A stretch of DNA of 64,000 nucleotides from Ectothiorhodospiraceae bacterium (lineage in GTDB: Bacteria > Pseudomonadota > Gammaproteobacteria > Nitrococcales > Aquisalimonadaceae), in the NCBI GenBank assembly GCA_020831845.1, contig JAFIFV010000090.1:1-64000 (forward strand). Direction: 5' to 3'. Position 1 is the first letter of the stretch, and each line of letters begins with the position of its first letter. Shown here in pieces: positions 25,313 through 34,690 of the stretch. The notes beneath the pieces were generated by a model. It was not told the DNA's origin, searched no databases, and saw only the letters and a program-made list of their open reading frames with translations. The translations under genes and the position numbers were made by a program.

Positions 25313-28300
25313 CGGCCAGTTCCAGGTTGTCCATGACCTGCAACCGCTGCCGCAGCAGACCGCAGACGGTCTTGCAGAGCTCGCAGAATTCCGTATCGCC
25401 AGGCTCCGCCCCCAGTGGAGAGCCGGGCAGCAGCGTCAGGGAGAAATACGGGTCGGACAGCGCGTAATGGGGGGAATACCCGCTGGGATCGAGTCGCTGG
25501 TTGACGTGATCCAGCGCAAGGGCATCCGCTTCTTCGGGGGCAAGGCCCTTGTCCAGCCGCTTGGCCCTTTCCTCCATGTAAGTTTCCGCCACATCCGGCT
25601 GAAAGGCCAGCGGACGGGACTGCCCTTCCCGGTACCAGCGAACCAGGGCGTCCAGCGCGTCCAAGGCCTCTTCCGCGCGGACCTGGGCCTGGCGCACGTC
25701 CGCCTCGCCGTCCTGCAGGCCAGCCAGACGAAGCGCGGCCGGTTCGCCGCTCGCGGCCACCGCCAGATAATCGATCCAGTCGCCAAGCACGGCACGCATG
25801 GCCAGACGCCCCGGCCGGATACGATAAAGCCCCCCCGGGCGGACGTCGTTGATCCGCCCTGCCAGGCGTTGCCCGCACGGCAACATCAGATCCACGTCCA
25901 GCGGACGCATCGGTCGCCGGTACCAGTCCCGCCGGACAGGAGCCAGTGCCCGCACGGCATCTGCCTCCGGCTGCCAGGCGAACAGATCCAGCGGCGGTGG
26001 CGGCAACATGCCGCGTCGCTGCCACAACCGGGAGGGGCGTTCACCCGCATCGGCACCGCTTTCCAGCAGCCGGCTGCGGAGTTGCCAGCCGGCGATGGGA
26101 TCCAGCCGGAAGCGTTCGTCGTCTTCCAGCGCGGATGCGGTTTCCTCCAGCCACAGGCCGAGACGCTCACGCAGGAACTGGCGCGGCGGATTCCTGAAGA
26201 AACTCCGCAGGCTGTCCAGTTCCACCAGCGCGCTATCCGGCGGCTGCGCCTGGCTGCCGTCGAGGAAGGCCTTGCCCGTCCGCCGCTGGCCGAACTGCGC
26301 TTCCGCCCCACGACGCCAGCCAGCAGCGAAGGTAAACACGCGCAGCGGGCGCTCGGCCTGGAAATAGCGTCGGCTGAATGGCTGCATCGGCTGGCGCGTC
26401 AGCAAACGCGCGTCCGCCGCTTGCCGTTCCCAACCGGCAAAGTGATGCATCCGCACGAAATCGAGGAACTCGGAAACAGGAGTGGCGGGCTCCAGATCTT
26501 CCCCGCTGCGTACGTCATGGCCGGTATAGCTCAGGTAGAACACGTCGCGCGCCGCGAGCAGGGCCTGCAGGAATGCCTGCCGGTCGGCATCGCGGTTGAG
26601 GCGGTCGCCCAGTTGCCGACGGTGCAGCATGAAGTTGAATTCCCTGCCGCCATCCTGGCGCGGGAAGCTGCCGTCATTCATGCCCAGCAGGCAGACCACA
26701 CGGAAGGGCACCCCGGCCAGCGTTTCCATGTCGGTGAAGGTGACGCCGCCGGAGAGGAAAGGCTGCCGGACCCCGCTGCCGTTCAATGCAGCCACCAGTG
26801 CCTCACGCAACGCCAGCCAGGACAGCGAGTGGTCGTCCAGGCATTCGCCGGCGGTCTGCAGCACATCCAGCGCCGAGTGGATGGCGTCCAGCGCGTCGCG
26901 CTCCGCGCGGTCCTCTGCGTCGATCTCGAAAAGACGCTCCAACAAGGCGTTGAAGTCCCGCCGCCAATCGGCCGCCGGGCGGTCACGCTCCAGCGCCCGC
27001 TGCCAGCCCTGCAGCTCCTGCACCAGCCGGTAGAGCCTGCCAAGCATCGACGTCGCACCACCCTCCAGGTCGGACCATGGTGCGACATCGTCCAGCAACG
27101 TTTCCTCGTCATTGAGCACGCTGCCCAGCAGCAACCGGTCCAGGCCGAACATCCAGCTGTTCTCGTCGAACCGGCCGGCGCCCAGGCTCTCCCGTGTATC
27201 GGCATCCAGCCCCCAGCGGACGCCGGATTCCCTGACCCAGAGACTGAGGGTGTCCAGTCCGGCCTCGTCCAGGTCGAAGCGACGCATCACGGCCGGCACC
27301 GCCGCCAGCGACAGCACATCGGAAGCCGTCCAGCGCGACAACGGCAGATCAAGCAATTCGCGGAAGGTCTGCACCACCGGATGGCTCGCCCAGCGCGGCT
27401 GGCCGGAGAGAGACCACGGAATGTGATGCCGCCCCTGCGCGGCTCCGAAGACACTCCGGATGGCCGACGCGTAGCCGGTGAGGTCGGGAACCATCACGAC
27501 AATATCCCGCGGCCGAAGCCCATCCACACGGCCAAGCAGATCCAGCAACTGGTCGTGCAGCACCTGCACCTCGCGCAGCGGACCGTGGCAGGCATGGACC
27601 TGCAGCGAGTGATCGTCAGCTTCCATGCCCAGCCCTTCGGGCACGGCGCTGAGCCGAATAATGCCGCTCTGTATACGTGACAACAGCGCCGGATCGGGCG
27701 GCGGTTCATAGGCCATCAGCTCGCCCAGCTCCGGTTCCTGGATGGCCGTCATTTCCTGGGAATACAACAGATGAATGAAATCCCGCACCGGCCCGCCCAT
27801 GGCGGCCAGCAGTGGATGACCGGCTTCCACGGCCTCGGCTTCCGGCGGCGATTCCTCATGGCGGGGGAAAGTCAGCGACAAGCGGCTGCGGCTGATATCA
27901 CTCCAGTAGCCGTCGGAAGGGTTGGGCAGCAGGAAGTGGACATCGCGTACCTGGCTCAAGGCGTACAATAGCCGTAGATAATCCGGCGGCAGGTCCGCGA
28001 TACCGAAACAATAGAGAGGGTGGGCCGGCAAGGCAGCGGTCGGCAACTCGCGCACCATATCCCGCAACACGGCGGTGCGGTTCTCCCCTCCCAGGGCACG
28101 CTCCAGTGTCCGCCACACACGGCTTTGCCATTGCTCGGTGAAGGCATCGCCAGCGGTACGGCCCGCGCTCCAGCACTCCAGCATGTCACCGCGAAACACC
28201 TGGTACTGGTCGAACACGTCCGCCAGTCGCTCGGCTAGTTGCAGACGTTGTATATCCGGTGGCTCTGCGGCGAGATAACGGGCCACGGCATCGTCTTCCG

Positions 28301-28610
28301 CGGCAATATCCGGCAGCAACCGGAAGAGATGCCAGACCATCCTTTCGCGGAAATAGCCGCCGGTCTTCGCTTCCGGCCTGAGCTGGCTCAGCAGGTCTGC
28401 CCAGATGAAGGTGGCGGGCAGGGGAAAGGCCACGTTGGCCACAATCCCTTCGTTCTCGGCGAGCTGGGCCTGCAGCCAGCGCTCCACCCCCCGGTTGGGG
28501 ACGATGACCTGATCCGCCACCAAAGGCGACGCCGGGCGGTGGCGCTGCAGCAAGGCCGCCAGCAGCTCTGCCAGCCGGCTCAGATCATGGTGGTGGTACA
28601 GGTAGAACAC
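25305..28610 (-). CDS. recC: Exodeoxyribonuclease V gamma subunit RecC
   Basis: 1101 residues (Escherichia coli 1122). It begins (V/M)FYLYHHHDLSRLAELL, the usual RecC N-terminus, and has FPLPATFIWADLL and the central motif GRINFCTLMPMRS-like region replaced by VTFTDMETLAGVPFRVVCLLGMNDGSFPR. RecC holds the complex together and recognises Chi. GTG at 28608-28610 is chosen because it aligns with RecC starts and has GAGAGG seven bases upstream; the frame extends 13 codons further to an ATG at 28649. It is the first gene of the recCBD operon, divergent from the NUDIX gene. Confidence 0.95.
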   Translation of the reverse strand: MFYLYHHHDLSRLAELLAALLQRHRPASPLVADQVIVPNRGVERWLQAQLAENEGIVANVAFPLPATFIWADLLSQLRPEAKTGGYFRERMVWHLFRLLPDIAAEDDAVARYLAAEPPDIQRLQLAERLADVFDQYQVFRGDMLECWSAGRTAGDAFTEQWQSRVWRTLERALGGENRTAVLRDMVRELPTAALPAHPLYCFGIADLPPDYLRLLYALSQVRDVHFLLPNPSDGYWSDISRSRLSLTFPRHEESPPEAEAVEAGHPLLAAMGGPVRDFIHLLYSQEMTAIQEPELGELMAYEPPPDPALLSRIQSGIIRLSAVPEGLGMEADDHSLQVHACHGPLREVQVLHDQLLDLLGRVDGLRPRDIVVMVPDLTGYASAIRSVFGAAQGRHHIPWSLSGQPRWASHPVVQTFRELLDLPLSRWTASDVLSLAAVPAVMRRFDLDEAGLDTLSLWVRESGVRWGLDADTRESLGAGRFDENSWMFGLDRLLLGSVLNDEETLLDDVAPWSDLEGGATSMLGRLYRLVQELQGWQRALERDRPAADWRRDFNALLERLFEIDAEDRAERDALDAIHSALDVLQTAGECLDDHSLSWLALREALVAALNGSGVRQPFLSGGVTFTDMETLAGVPFRVVCLLGMNDGSFPRQDGGREFNFMLHRRQLGDRLNRDADRQAFLQALLAARDVFYLSYTGHDVRSGEDLEPATPVSEFLDFVRMHHFAGWERQAADARLLTRQPMQPFSRRYFQAERPLRVFTFAAGWRRGAEAQFGQRRTGKAFLDGSQAQPPDSALVELDSLRSFFRNPPRQFLRERLGLWLEETASALEDDERFRLDPIAGWQLRSRLLESGADAGERPSRLWQRRGMLPPPPLDLFAWQPEADAVRALAPVRRDWYRRPMRPLDVDLMLPCGQRLAGRINDVRPGGLYRIRPGRLAMRAVLGDWIDYLAVAASGEPAALRLAGLQDGEADVRQAQVRAEEALDALDALVRWYREGQSRPLAFQPDVAETYMEERAKRLDKGLAPEEADALALDHVNQRLDPSGYSPHYALSDPYFSLTLLPGSPLGAEPGDTEFCELCKTVCGLLRQRLQVMDNLELADV

Positions 28611-28785
28611 GATGCGACCTCTCCCGAAACAGCTCCCATGGTAAAGCAAACCACCACTCGCGGGAGAATGGTGTCACCAGCAGAAGCCTGTGATTCGATG
28701 CGGTTTATATGCACGGCCGGATGGCCTATGATCGGGCAGAACAACAATAAAGCGAACTGCCCTCACTTCCTGAGCGAGCCTGCAC

Positions 28786-29646
28786 GTGATCAAACAACAA
28801 GCGACGCCGACGATGGTCCCGTCCGGTCAATCACCGGAGCCGGTGCTCTCCGCCACGGTTCTTCTGCTGCGCGACACGCCGGCCGCCGGCGGCAACGCGT
28901 CTTCCCTGGAAGTGCTGCTGCTGGAACGGCACCTGAATTCCGATTTCGCAGGCGGCGCGCTGGTCTTCCCCGGCGGCAAGGTGGATGCCTCCGATCACCG
29001 ACTTGAGGATGCCCGCTGGAGTGGCCCGGCACTGGATGAGTGGCGCACGCTCCTTGGTGTTGGTAGCAGCGAACTGGCGCTCGCCCTGCTGGTAACCGCG
29101 GTACGCGAGACATTCGAGGAATCGGGCGTGCTGCTGGCACACCGTGATGACGGAACGCCAATCACGGACCAGGAACTCCGCACCCCCTCGTTCGCCCAGG
29201 CACGCTCCCGGCTACAGGCCCGTGGCCAGCACTGGGACTGGAGCGGCTGGCTGCGGGATGAGCGGCTGGTGCTCGATCTGGGGAGACTGGCCTTCTGGTC
29301 CTGGTGGGTGACCCCGGAGGGGCAGCACCGGCGCTTCGACACCCGTTTTTTTGCCGCCCTGATGCCGGCCGGGCAAACCGCGGACCATGACGATCTGGAA
29401 ACCACCAGCATGCGCTGGTGCGCGCCCGCCGAGGCGCTGGAGGCGCAGGCCAGGGGTGAGTTCACGGTAATCTTCCCCACGCGCTGCAACCTGCGCGACC
29501 TGGCCCATTTCTCAACGGCCGCCGACGCGTGGGACGCCGCACACGACGGCGAGGTGGATCAACGGCGCATCCAGCCGTCGATGGTCCGCGTCGACGGGCG
29601 GTTGATGGTCCAGCACCCATACCTGCCCGACCCGGAACCGGTCTGA
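28786..29646 (+). CDS. NUDIX hydrolase, NUDT19-like with inserted Nudix box
   Basis: 286 residues. The Nudix box is split: the glycine part is at FPGGKVDASD and the catalytic REx2EExG part (AVRETFEESGVLL) comes about 35 residues later. This long insertion is typical of NUDT19/NUDT7-like enzymes that act on CoA derivatives and related diphosphates. Both parts look complete, so the enzyme is probably active. GTG 28786 is the longest start; ATG 28813 is possible. It is divergent from recC and stands alone. Confidence 0.83.
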   Translation: MIKQQATPTMVPSGQSPEPVLSATVLLLRDTPAAGGNASSLEVLLLERHLNSDFAGGALVFPGGKVDASDHRLEDARWSGPALDEWRTLLGVGSSELALALLVTAVRETFEESGVLLAHRDDGTPITDQELRTPSFAQARSRLQARGQHWDWSGWLRDERLVLDLGRLAFWSWWVTPEGQHRRFDTRFFAALMPAGQTADHDDLETTSMRWCAPAEALEAQARGEFTVIFPTRCNLRDLAHFSTAADAWDAAHDGEVDQRRIQPSMVRVDGRLMVQHPYLPDPEPV

Positions 29647-29910
29647 CAGCACGTCGCCAATCTGTCATCAGCGCGTCAACCCCTACCGCAGCCCCTGCGC
29701 CCAGCGTTCGCCCCACTCCGCGGGGAATGAGCCTCAGCAGGTGCCCCGAACTGAGAAGAGACGCACGAAATCGGCTATCGCAGAGAGCTATGCTGGAGCG
29801 CTCCGGGTGGATCAATCCGTGCTGCAACGGCAGGAACTGTGGGCTGGGACGAACAGTATTCGGTACAACTGACGGCGAACGAGGCGCTTTTCCGGAACGG
29901 GAATGCGCAG

Positions 29911-30612
29911 ATGCAGCCCCGTGTGTCCGCGGCCCGCGAAATCCGCAAGATCGTCGTCATCAACGGCAAAGGCGGCTGCGGCAAGACCACGGTATCCACC
30001 AATCTTGCCACCTGGTACGCCCAGCGCGGCTTTCACCCCGCCCTGTTCGACCATGACCCGCAAACCTCCAGCATGCGCTGGCTCAAGGGCCGCGGGCCGG
30101 ATCACCCTCCAATTCATGGCGTGTCCGTACTCACCCGACAGAAGCTGGGTGTGACCCGAAGCTGGCAGTTGCGCATGCCCTCGGAAACGCGCCGCCTGAT
30201 CAGCGATACGCCGGCCGGCCTGGCGGGCCTGGAGATCCCCGACCACATCCGGGGGGCCGACTGCGTGCTGATCCCGGTGCTGCCCTCCTCCATCGATATC
30301 GAGGCGGGGGCCGATTTCATTCGCGACCTGCTGCTGCTTGGGCGGGTGCGCAGCACCGGCGTGCGAATCGGTATCGTGGCCAACCGCATCAAGCAGCACA
30401 CGGTGGCCTTCCAGGCGCTGGAGCGCTTCCTCCGCAGCCTCAAGATACCGGTGGTCGCCCGCTTCCGGGATACCCAAGCCTACGTGCACGCGGCAGAACA
30501 GGGTCTGGGCATTCATGAACTGAAAACCGGCGGGACGATTCGCAAGGAAATTCACGAATGGAACAAGCTGTTCGACTGGATCGAGTCGGAGCCCATTCGG
30601 AACAACGGATAG
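29911..30612 (+). CDS. Orphan ParA/MinD-family ATPase
   Basis: 233 residues from ATG 29911; the frame extends upstream to GTG 29839, giving 257. The deviant Walker A motif (INGKGGCGKTTVSTNLA) is near the start, FDHDPQTSSMRWLKGR forms switch I, and ISDTPAG and the VANRIKQH region follow. ParA-like ATPases position plasmids, chromosomes or protein clusters by nucleoid or membrane gradients. No parB, parS-like repeats, minE or carboxysome genes are nearby, so the cargo is unknown. It is not the housekeeping ParA, which sits beside parB and gidAB. Confidence 0.82.
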   Translation: MQPRVSAAREIRKIVVINGKGGCGKTTVSTNLATWYAQRGFHPALFDHDPQTSSMRWLKGRGPDHPPIHGVSVLTRQKLGVTRSWQLRMPSETRRLISDTPAGLAGLEIPDHIRGADCVLIPVLPSSIDIEAGADFIRDLLLLGRVRSTGVRIGIVANRIKQHTVAFQALERFLRSLKIPVVARFRDTQAYVHAAEQGLGIHELKTGGTIRKEIHEWNKLFDWIESEPIRNNG

Positions 30613-30734
30613 GAAAGCACGTCATATTCACCGAGGCAGCGTGCACGCTTCCGTGCCGACTCAAGTCCCGGGTGCGGGAGAGCGCAGGAGTTGAATGGCC
30701 AGCGCCTGCGACGCCTTCCCGGCAGCAACCATGA

Positions 30735-31664
30735 CTACTCGGCGCTCCTGCGCGCAGTGTCGCGTAGCGCAAAGCGGTTCATCGGCCCGTTCAGACGCAG
30801 GCGCACAGCCTCCGCCAGACCATCCCACTTGACAGTGCTTTCTTCCTCGAACAGGGATTCATAGTTCGCCAGGCTCCATTCCAGGAACGGGCCGGGGTCG
30901 AGACGGCGCTGGATATGCCAGATCTCGTAATGCAGATGCGGCCCGTCGGTAACGCCTGTCTCGCCGCTGTAACCGATCACGTCGCCCTTTTTCACGAACT
31001 GCCCCGGCTCCACCTCGAAGCCATCCAGATGGGCGAAGTAAGTCCTGAAGCCGAAATTGTGGTTGAGAATGATCAGGTTGCCGAAGCCGCTCTGGCGATG
31101 GAAGCCGGCGTACTCCACGACCCCGTCAGCGGTCGCCACCACCGGCGTGCCGATGGGCGCTCGCAGATCCGTGCCGGTATGGAAGCGTCGCTCGTTGTGG
31201 ACCGGGTGCCGGCGCCAGCCGTAATTGGAGGTGACGCCGCGGTTCTTCATCGGGTAGCCGCTGGGGACATTCTGCAGGAAGGTGGTGCGCTCCAGAGCCG
31301 TGTGCCCGGCCGTATCCAGCCGCTGGTTCAGGCTATGATCTTCCTCAACCTGCAGACCGATCAGCGCTTCGATCTCGGTCAGTTCATTACCGAGGTAGGC
31401 AAGCTCGCTGTTTTTCTCATCCACGGTGCGGATCAGCGTCTCGTTCACGCGCTGCAACTGGGCGTGCTCGTAGCGCACTTCATCCCGCCGTTGCTCCAGT
31501 TCCGAGACCTCCTTGCTGAGCCACCAGATCAGGCCACTGCCTGCCGACAACGTGACCAGCAGTACCAATGACGCGCCCAGCACGAACAGCCGCACCATCT
31601 GGTGCAGCGAAATATGCCTGGAACCCCGAAAATCCGTGATTGTTATTGTGAAACGCTGTCGCAA
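30735..31664 (-). CDS. M23-family peptidoglycan endopeptidase, membrane-anchored
   Basis: 309 residues. A cytoplasmic tail and a membrane segment at about 24-50 are followed by a coiled coil (about 50-105) and a C-terminal LytM/M23 domain. The zinc motifs are complete: HTGTDLRAPIGTPV (H and D) and GPHLHYEI (HxH). It therefore probably cuts peptide cross-links in the periplasm, unlike EnvC/NlpD activators that lack these residues. The start is a TTG at 31662-31664 preceded by GGGGATA; no ATG in frame gives a better N-terminus. Divergent from the double-receiver gene. Confidence 0.86.
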   Translation of the reverse strand: MRQRFTITITDFRGSRHISLHQMVRLFVLGASLVLLVTLSAGSGLIWWLSKEVSELEQRRDEVRYEHAQLQRVNETLIRTVDEKNSELAYLGNELTEIEALIGLQVEEDHSLNQRLDTAGHTALERTTFLQNVPSGYPMKNRGVTSNYGWRRHPVHNERRFHTGTDLRAPIGTPVVATADGVVEYAGFHRQSGFGNLIILNHNFGFRTYFAHLDGFEVEPGQFVKKGDVIGYSGETGVTDGPHLHYEIWHIQRRLDPGPFLEWSLANYESLFEEESTVKWDGLAEAVRLRLNGPMNRFALRDTARRSAE

Positions 31665-31959
31665 AGGATATCCCCGAGTGTCAGTAAGGCCCTACTGGAC
31701 ATCGCTGGAAATCCTTTCCAACACCCTGAAATTTCAGGATGGTCCACCCATACGGCGTTTATTGTTGCTGCAGCCGCCGACCCCGCAGGCAGCTGACCCA
31801 CCCCGCCGGCTTGCCAGCCGGAACGGAAAGCATGTTATCAGCAAGGCACGGGACGAGAAGTCGACCGCTTCTCACTTTTGTGGCGCAGATCCCGTTCCGG
31901 CGTAGGCGCGCCGTGTAATCTCGGACCGGTCAGCAGCGCCGAACCGGGAAATCGAACCC
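31665..31959. other. Divergent promoter region
   Basis: 295 bp between the M23 peptidase and the double-receiver gene. It is less GC-rich in its left part (31680-31780). CCTGAAATTTCAGG is a perfect 14-bp palindrome at about 31725-31738. No gene or RNA recognised. Confidence 0.35.
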
Positions 31960-32757
31960 ATGCAAGAACGCCTTTCCGTAGAAGATCTGACCATTCTTCT
32001 GGTGGAACCCTCCGGTGCGCAGCGCCGCATCATCATGAACCATCTCGCCAGCGTCGGCGTGCACAAGGTGGACGGCGCGGGTTCCGGCGGCGAGGCACTG
32101 GACCTTATGCAGAAGCGACCGCCGGACCTGGTGGTCAGCGCCATGTACTTCGACGACATGACCGGTTCGGAACTGGTGGAAACCATGCGGCAGGATCCGG
32201 TGCTGACGGAAATCCCGTTCATGCTGGTTTCCAGCGAGCGCCATCCCCACAACCTGGAGCCGGTCCGCCAGGCCGGCGTGATCGCAATCCTCCCCAAGCC
32301 GTTCGCGGTGGAAGACCTCCGCAAGGCACTCGCCAACACACTGGCCTTCATCGAGCCCGAGGAACTGGACCTGCAGTTCTCCGACGTGGAGGATCTGCGG
32401 GCGCTGATCGTGGATGACAGCGGATTCTCCCGCCGCTTCCTGCACCGCACGTTCTCGCAACTGGGCCTGGGACAGGTCGAAGAAGCGCGTAACGGCAGCG
32501 AGGCTGTGGCGCTGTTGCAGCAACAGCACTTCGATCTGGTGGTGACCGACTACAACATGCCGGAGATGGACGGCCAGGAGCTGGTGGACTATATCCGCAA
32601 TCAGAGTGCGATGCCCAGCGTGCCGGTGCTGATGGTAACCTGCGAGACAGATGACGCCCGTTTGTCCTCCGTGCGGCAGGCCGGCGTTTCGGCACTTTGC
32701 GACAAGCCGTTCAACATCGAAACCGTACGCCATATTCTCGGTCAGCTACTGAGCTGA
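31960..32757 (+). CDS. Double-receiver response regulator without output domain
   Basis: 265 residues with two CheY-like receivers. In the first (about 10-128) the site normally holding the phospho-aspartate reads DLVVSAMYFDDMTG, with Ala at the aspartate position, and the acidic pair is reduced to VEPSG; the Ser and Lys switch residues remain. The second (about 143-262) is complete: VDDSGFSR, VVTDYNMPEMDG and KPF. So only the second can be phosphorylated by the usual route, and the first is a pseudoreceiver. No kinase or DNA-binding domain is present; output must be through protein contacts. It lies just upstream of the MoxR operon, 29 bp away. Confidence 0.85.
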   Translation: MQERLSVEDLTILLVEPSGAQRRIIMNHLASVGVHKVDGAGSGGEALDLMQKRPPDLVVSAMYFDDMTGSELVETMRQDPVLTEIPFMLVSSERHPHNLEPVRQAGVIAILPKPFAVEDLRKALANTLAFIEPEELDLQFSDVEDLRALIVDDSGFSRRFLHRTFSQLGLGQVEEARNGSEAVALLQQQHFDLVVTDYNMPEMDGQELVDYIRNQSAMPSVPVLMVTCETDDARLSSVRQAGVSALCDKPFNIETVRHILGQLLS

Positions 32758-32786
32758 CATCGCCCACCCAATCAGGGAGACCGCAC

Positions 32787-33734
32787 GTGTCGCTCATCCA
32801 ACCCCGACTGGCCGGCAACTCAGCGCCGATCCACGCACTGTTGCGCGATGCGGAGAGCGTGATTCTCGGAAAGCGGGGCCAGATACGGCTGGCCATCGGC
32901 TGCCTGCTGGCGCAGGGGCATCTGTTGATCGAGGACCTTCCCGGGGTCGGAAAAACCACGCTTGCTCACCTGCTCGCCAAGCTGTTCGGCCTTCAGTTTC
33001 AGCGTATCCAGTTCACCAGCGACCTGCTGCCGGCTGATATCACCGGGGCCAGCATCTACGATCGGGAGTCAGGTAGCTTCCACTTTCACCCTGGCCCGGT
33101 TTTCTGCCAGCTGGTCCTGGCCGATGAAGTCAACCGCGCCACCCCCAAGACCCAGAGCGCGCTCCTCGAGGCGATGGAAGAACGCCAGGTCACGGTGGAA
33201 GGCGAAACACGTGTGCTGCCGGAACCCTTTTTCGTGGTTGCCACGCAGAATCCGGGCTCACAGATTGGAACGTTTCCGCTACCGGAGTCACAACTGGACC
33301 GCTTCCTGATGCGCATCCAGCTTGGGTACCCCGACCGTGCCGCCGAGCATGACCTGCTGCGCGGCCGCGACCGGCGGCGCATGCTGAACGACATTCAACC
33401 CGCCATGGACGTGGCCCAGTTGCTGCGACTCCAGGCAGAAGTGGAGAAGGTGCATGTAGCCGACCCGGTGGTGGACTACGTGCAGGCATTGATGGAATTC
33501 ACCCGCAGTTCCGACCAGTTCCATACCGGCCTGTCCCCCCGCGCCGGCCTGGCACTGCTTCGCGCCGCTCGCGCCTGGGCCCTGCTGGAAGACCGGGATG
33601 CGGTGATACCCGAGGATATCCAGGCGGTGTTCGTGCCGGTGGCCTGCCACCGCCTCCACCCAGCCGGCGGCACCCCCGGCAGCCATGACCCGGTGCAGGC
33701 AGCACAGGTACTCGAGCAGGTGGCGGTGCCCTGA
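32787..33734 (+). CDS. MoxR-type AAA+ ATPase
   Basis: 315 residues. Walker A is EDLPGVGKTTLAH, Walker B is LVLADEVNRATPKTQSALLEAMEE, and sensor 1 is ATQNPG. MoxR ATPases act as chaperones that insert cofactors or assemble complexes, commonly with VWA or DUF58 proteins. GTG at 32787 is preferred because AGGGAGA lies six bases upstream; the frame extends earlier but overlaps the receiver gene. Its stop overlaps the DUF58 start by one base. First gene of a three-gene operon (moxR, DUF58, transglutaminase). Confidence 0.92.
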   Translation: MSLIQPRLAGNSAPIHALLRDAESVILGKRGQIRLAIGCLLAQGHLLIEDLPGVGKTTLAHLLAKLFGLQFQRIQFTSDLLPADITGASIYDRESGSFHFHPGPVFCQLVLADEVNRATPKTQSALLEAMEERQVTVEGETRVLPEPFFVVATQNPGSQIGTFPLPESQLDRFLMRIQLGYPDRAAEHDLLRGRDRRRMLNDIQPAMDVAQLLRLQAEVEKVHVADPVVDYVQALMEFTRSSDQFHTGLSPRAGLALLRAARAWALLEDRDAVIPEDIQAVFVPVACHRLHPAGGTPGSHDPVQAAQVLEQVAVP

Positions 33735-34690
33735 TGAGCGTCATGCCCACCACGCTGCGCCGGGTGGCCGGGCCATGGCTGGATCGGCGCCTGGGCACCC
33801 CGCGCAAGCAGGTGCGGCTGGCCTACCGCCGGATCTTCGTGCTTCCCACCAAGGCTGGCCTGGCGTTCAGTGCGCTGCTGTTCGGGATCTGGCTGGGCGC
33901 GGTGAACTACACCAACAGCATGGCTTTTCTGCTCTGTTTTCTGCTGCTGGGTCTGGGCCTGCTGGCAATGCTGCACACCTTCCGCAACATTGCCGGCCTC
34001 TCGGTAAAGGCTGAGCCCGCCCGGCCCGTCTTTGCCGGCGAGGCAGCCCATTTTACGCTACGCCTGGAAAACCCGGACCTCCGGGAGCGCCCGGCACTGG
34101 AGCTGCGCTATGAATGGGAGCCCACTGTGCTGGTGGACGTACCGGCCGGAACCGACGCCAGCGCGGTAGTCTCGGTACCCACCAAACGCCGCGGGGTCAT
34201 GAAACTGGGGCAGGTTCTGATCCAGACCACCTTCCCCACCGGCCTTGTAGTGGCCTGGTCATGGCTCAGGCTGGATCGCAGCTGCCTGGTTTACCCGGCT
34301 CCGGAGAGCGGCTCGGTGCCCGATCCCGAGGGCGGAAGCGGTGATGCCGGCAGCCGTCCCGCAGAGGGCGACGACGACTTCCACAGCCTGCGGCGCTACC
34401 AACCAGGGGATTCGCTGCGCCAGGTGGCATGGCGGACGCTGGCGCGCGGCCAGGAGCTGCAGACCAAGCGCTTTGCCGGCAACGCGGCCAGCAGCGTCTG
34501 GCTTGATTACGACGCGCTTCCGCAACTGGCCATGGAACAGCGTCTGTCCCGCCTATGCCGCTGGATCCTGGATGCCGAGGCGGAACGCCGCCCTTACGGC
34601 CTGCGTCTGCCAGGAAAGCGGATCCCGCCGGCGCTGGGCGCCGACCATCAGGAGCGCTGCCTGCGGGCACTGGCGTTGTTCCAGCCATGA
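33734..34690 (+). CDS. DUF58 domain membrane protein
   Basis: 318 residues. Two membrane helices at about 42-80 precede a beta domain and the DUF58 segment (DDDFHSLRRYQPGDSLRQVAWRTLARGQELQTKRF). The DUF58 signature is followed by a VWA-like part that is short. It is expected to work with the MoxR ATPase encoded immediately upstream. The start and stop overlap both neighbours (TGATG and ATGA), so the three proteins are made together. Confidence 0.87.
   Translation: MSVMPTTLRRVAGPWLDRRLGTPRKQVRLAYRRIFVLPTKAGLAFSALLFGIWLGAVNYTNSMAFLLCFLLLGLGLLAMLHTFRNIAGLSVKAEPARPVFAGEAAHFTLRLENPDLRERPALELRYEWEPTVLVDVPAGTDASAVVSVPTKRRGVMKLGQVLIQTTFPTGLVVAWSWLRLDRSCLVYPAPESGSVPDPEGGSGDAGSRPAEGDDDFHSLRRYQPGDSLRQVAWRTLARGQELQTKRFAGNAASSVWLDYDALPQLAMEQRLSRLCRWILDAEAERRPYGLRLPGKRIPPALGADHQERCLRALALFQP

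Noticed and set aside
24837-27680. A very long plus-strand open frame (about 947 codons) opposite recB and recC
   Set aside because: It is a mirror of high-GC codon use in recB/recC. No recognisable domain or ribosome-binding site, while the opposite strand encodes clear RecB and RecC motifs.
19878-28610. recCBD as part of a defence island
   Set aside because: The three subunits are complete housekeeping RecBCD in standard order, with no restriction, toxin or retron genes around.
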